A stretch of 12,397 nucleotides of DNA from a bacterium. Its GTDB lineage: Bacteria; Patescibacteriota; Minisyncoccia; RBG-13-40-8-A. Made by a program: the position numbers and the translations under genes. Within the stretch, counting starts at the first letter, position 1; each line of letters begins with the position of its first letter. The DNA lies in the NCBI GenBank assembly GCA_030692145.1, contig JAUYCU010000109.1, positions 1 through 12,397 on the forward strand, read 5' to 3'. Below the pieces are notes generated by a model, which had not been told where the DNA came from, made no database searches, and was given only the letters and a program-made list of their open reading frames with translations. Of the stretch, positions 12,136-12,397 are shown piece after piece.

Positions 12136-12169
12136 AGCCGCTTACAGTAAGCTTACTGGGCGGCTTTTC
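12136..12169 (+). terminator. Strong terminator of the P-loop kinase gene
   Basis: AGCCGC (12136-12141) pairs with GCGGCT (12160-12165), and inside it CAGTAA-GC-TTACTG is a perfect palindrome. TTTCTTTT follows. It overlaps the 3' end of the convergent DUF5652 copy 2. Confidence 0.88.
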
Positions 12170-12353
12170 TTTTGCTGAAATTGAAGATGTAAAGAATCTC
12201 AAGCAACGCAAGAGTGTTGATTATCATAAGCACGACAAACCACCATTTATCATTTTGGCGAGCAGCTTTCCAAAGCGCCACCCCTTTCCACGGCAAACAC
12301 CAGATAATTATTGCCGCTAAAACCCACGGATTCTGCGTTAAAAGTTGCTCCAT
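12153..12353 (-). CDS. DUF5652-like small membrane protein, copy 2
   Basis: 66 residues, two transmembrane helices around 'WKGVALWKAARQND'. It differs from copy 1 at only five of the first 63 residues (F4L, R29K, G37W, A41V, L43M), then diverges at the tail (KAAQ). The nucleotide sequences are also closely alike, and both lie on the minus strand, indicating a fairly recent duplication. There is no Shine-Dalgarno before the ATG at 12353. The 3' end overlaps the terminator of the convergent kinase gene. Function unknown. Confidence 0.85.
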   Translation of the reverse strand: MEQLLTQNPWVLAAIIIWCLPWKGVALWKAARQNDKWWFVVLMIINTLALLEILYIFNFSKRKAAQ

Positions 12354-12397
12354 AATTACATAATTAGTTAATTATTATTTAAGAACGGTGCTGCGGG

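Noticed and set aside
1..12397. UGA recoding as in Gracilibacteria/SR1
   Set aside because: All confident genes read through at full length with UGA as a stop, and at least one (the 167-aa gene) ends in TGA.
1..12397. CRISPR array, transposase or integrase
   Set aside because: No regularly spaced repeats and no recombinase-like ORF are present on either strand.

Overview
This window looks like part of a small, AT-rich genome from the Candidate Phyla Radiation (Patescibacteria, Parcubacteria-like). Three things suggest this: two copies of a tiny membrane protein resembling the DUF5652 family, very compact gene packing with terminators running straight into the next start codon, and many short orphan proteins. 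The genetic code is standard, because UGA acts as a stop throughout. The lineage is an inference; there is no rRNA or tRNA here to confirm it.

Left part (1-3670), minus strand: the N-terminal 181 residues of a P2-type cation ATPase run off the left edge. Upstream of it lies a tight four-gene run, in transcription order: a winged-helix Fic protein with a Gln where the catalytic His belongs, a previously uncalled 48-residue protein, a SWIM zinc-finger protein, and the endolytic transglycosylase MltG. GTATCAT repeats in front of fic look like an autoregulatory operator.

Middle (3661-7260), minus strand: a probable ~134-nt non-coding RNA has a perfect consensus promoter and a strong terminator. 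Next to it is a PurF homologue that keeps its phosphoribosyltransferase site and all four Fe-S cysteines but has lost the glutaminase residues. Three monocistronic orphan genes follow (167, 131 and 125 aa). Each has TTGACA-N17-TATAAT-like promoter elements, an AAAGGAGG ribosome site six bases from ATG, and its own hairpin terminator. A 56-bp repeat with an internal terminator hairpin occurs twice, and its end resembles the start regions of two real genes.

Right part (7374-12397): a tight three-gene minus-strand operon encodes a Ser/Thr protein kinase, a 392-aa protein that looks like an alpha/beta barrel, and a helix-turn-helix protein with PD-(D/E)XK-nuclease-like motifs. This is the best candidate for an undescribed signalling or defence system, but its function is inference. 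Beyond it, two near-identical DUF5652-like genes bracket a SAM-dependent methyltransferase, a GC-rich stretch with a possible 44-aa ORF, and a plus-strand P-loop kinase resembling the zeta/AAA_33 group.
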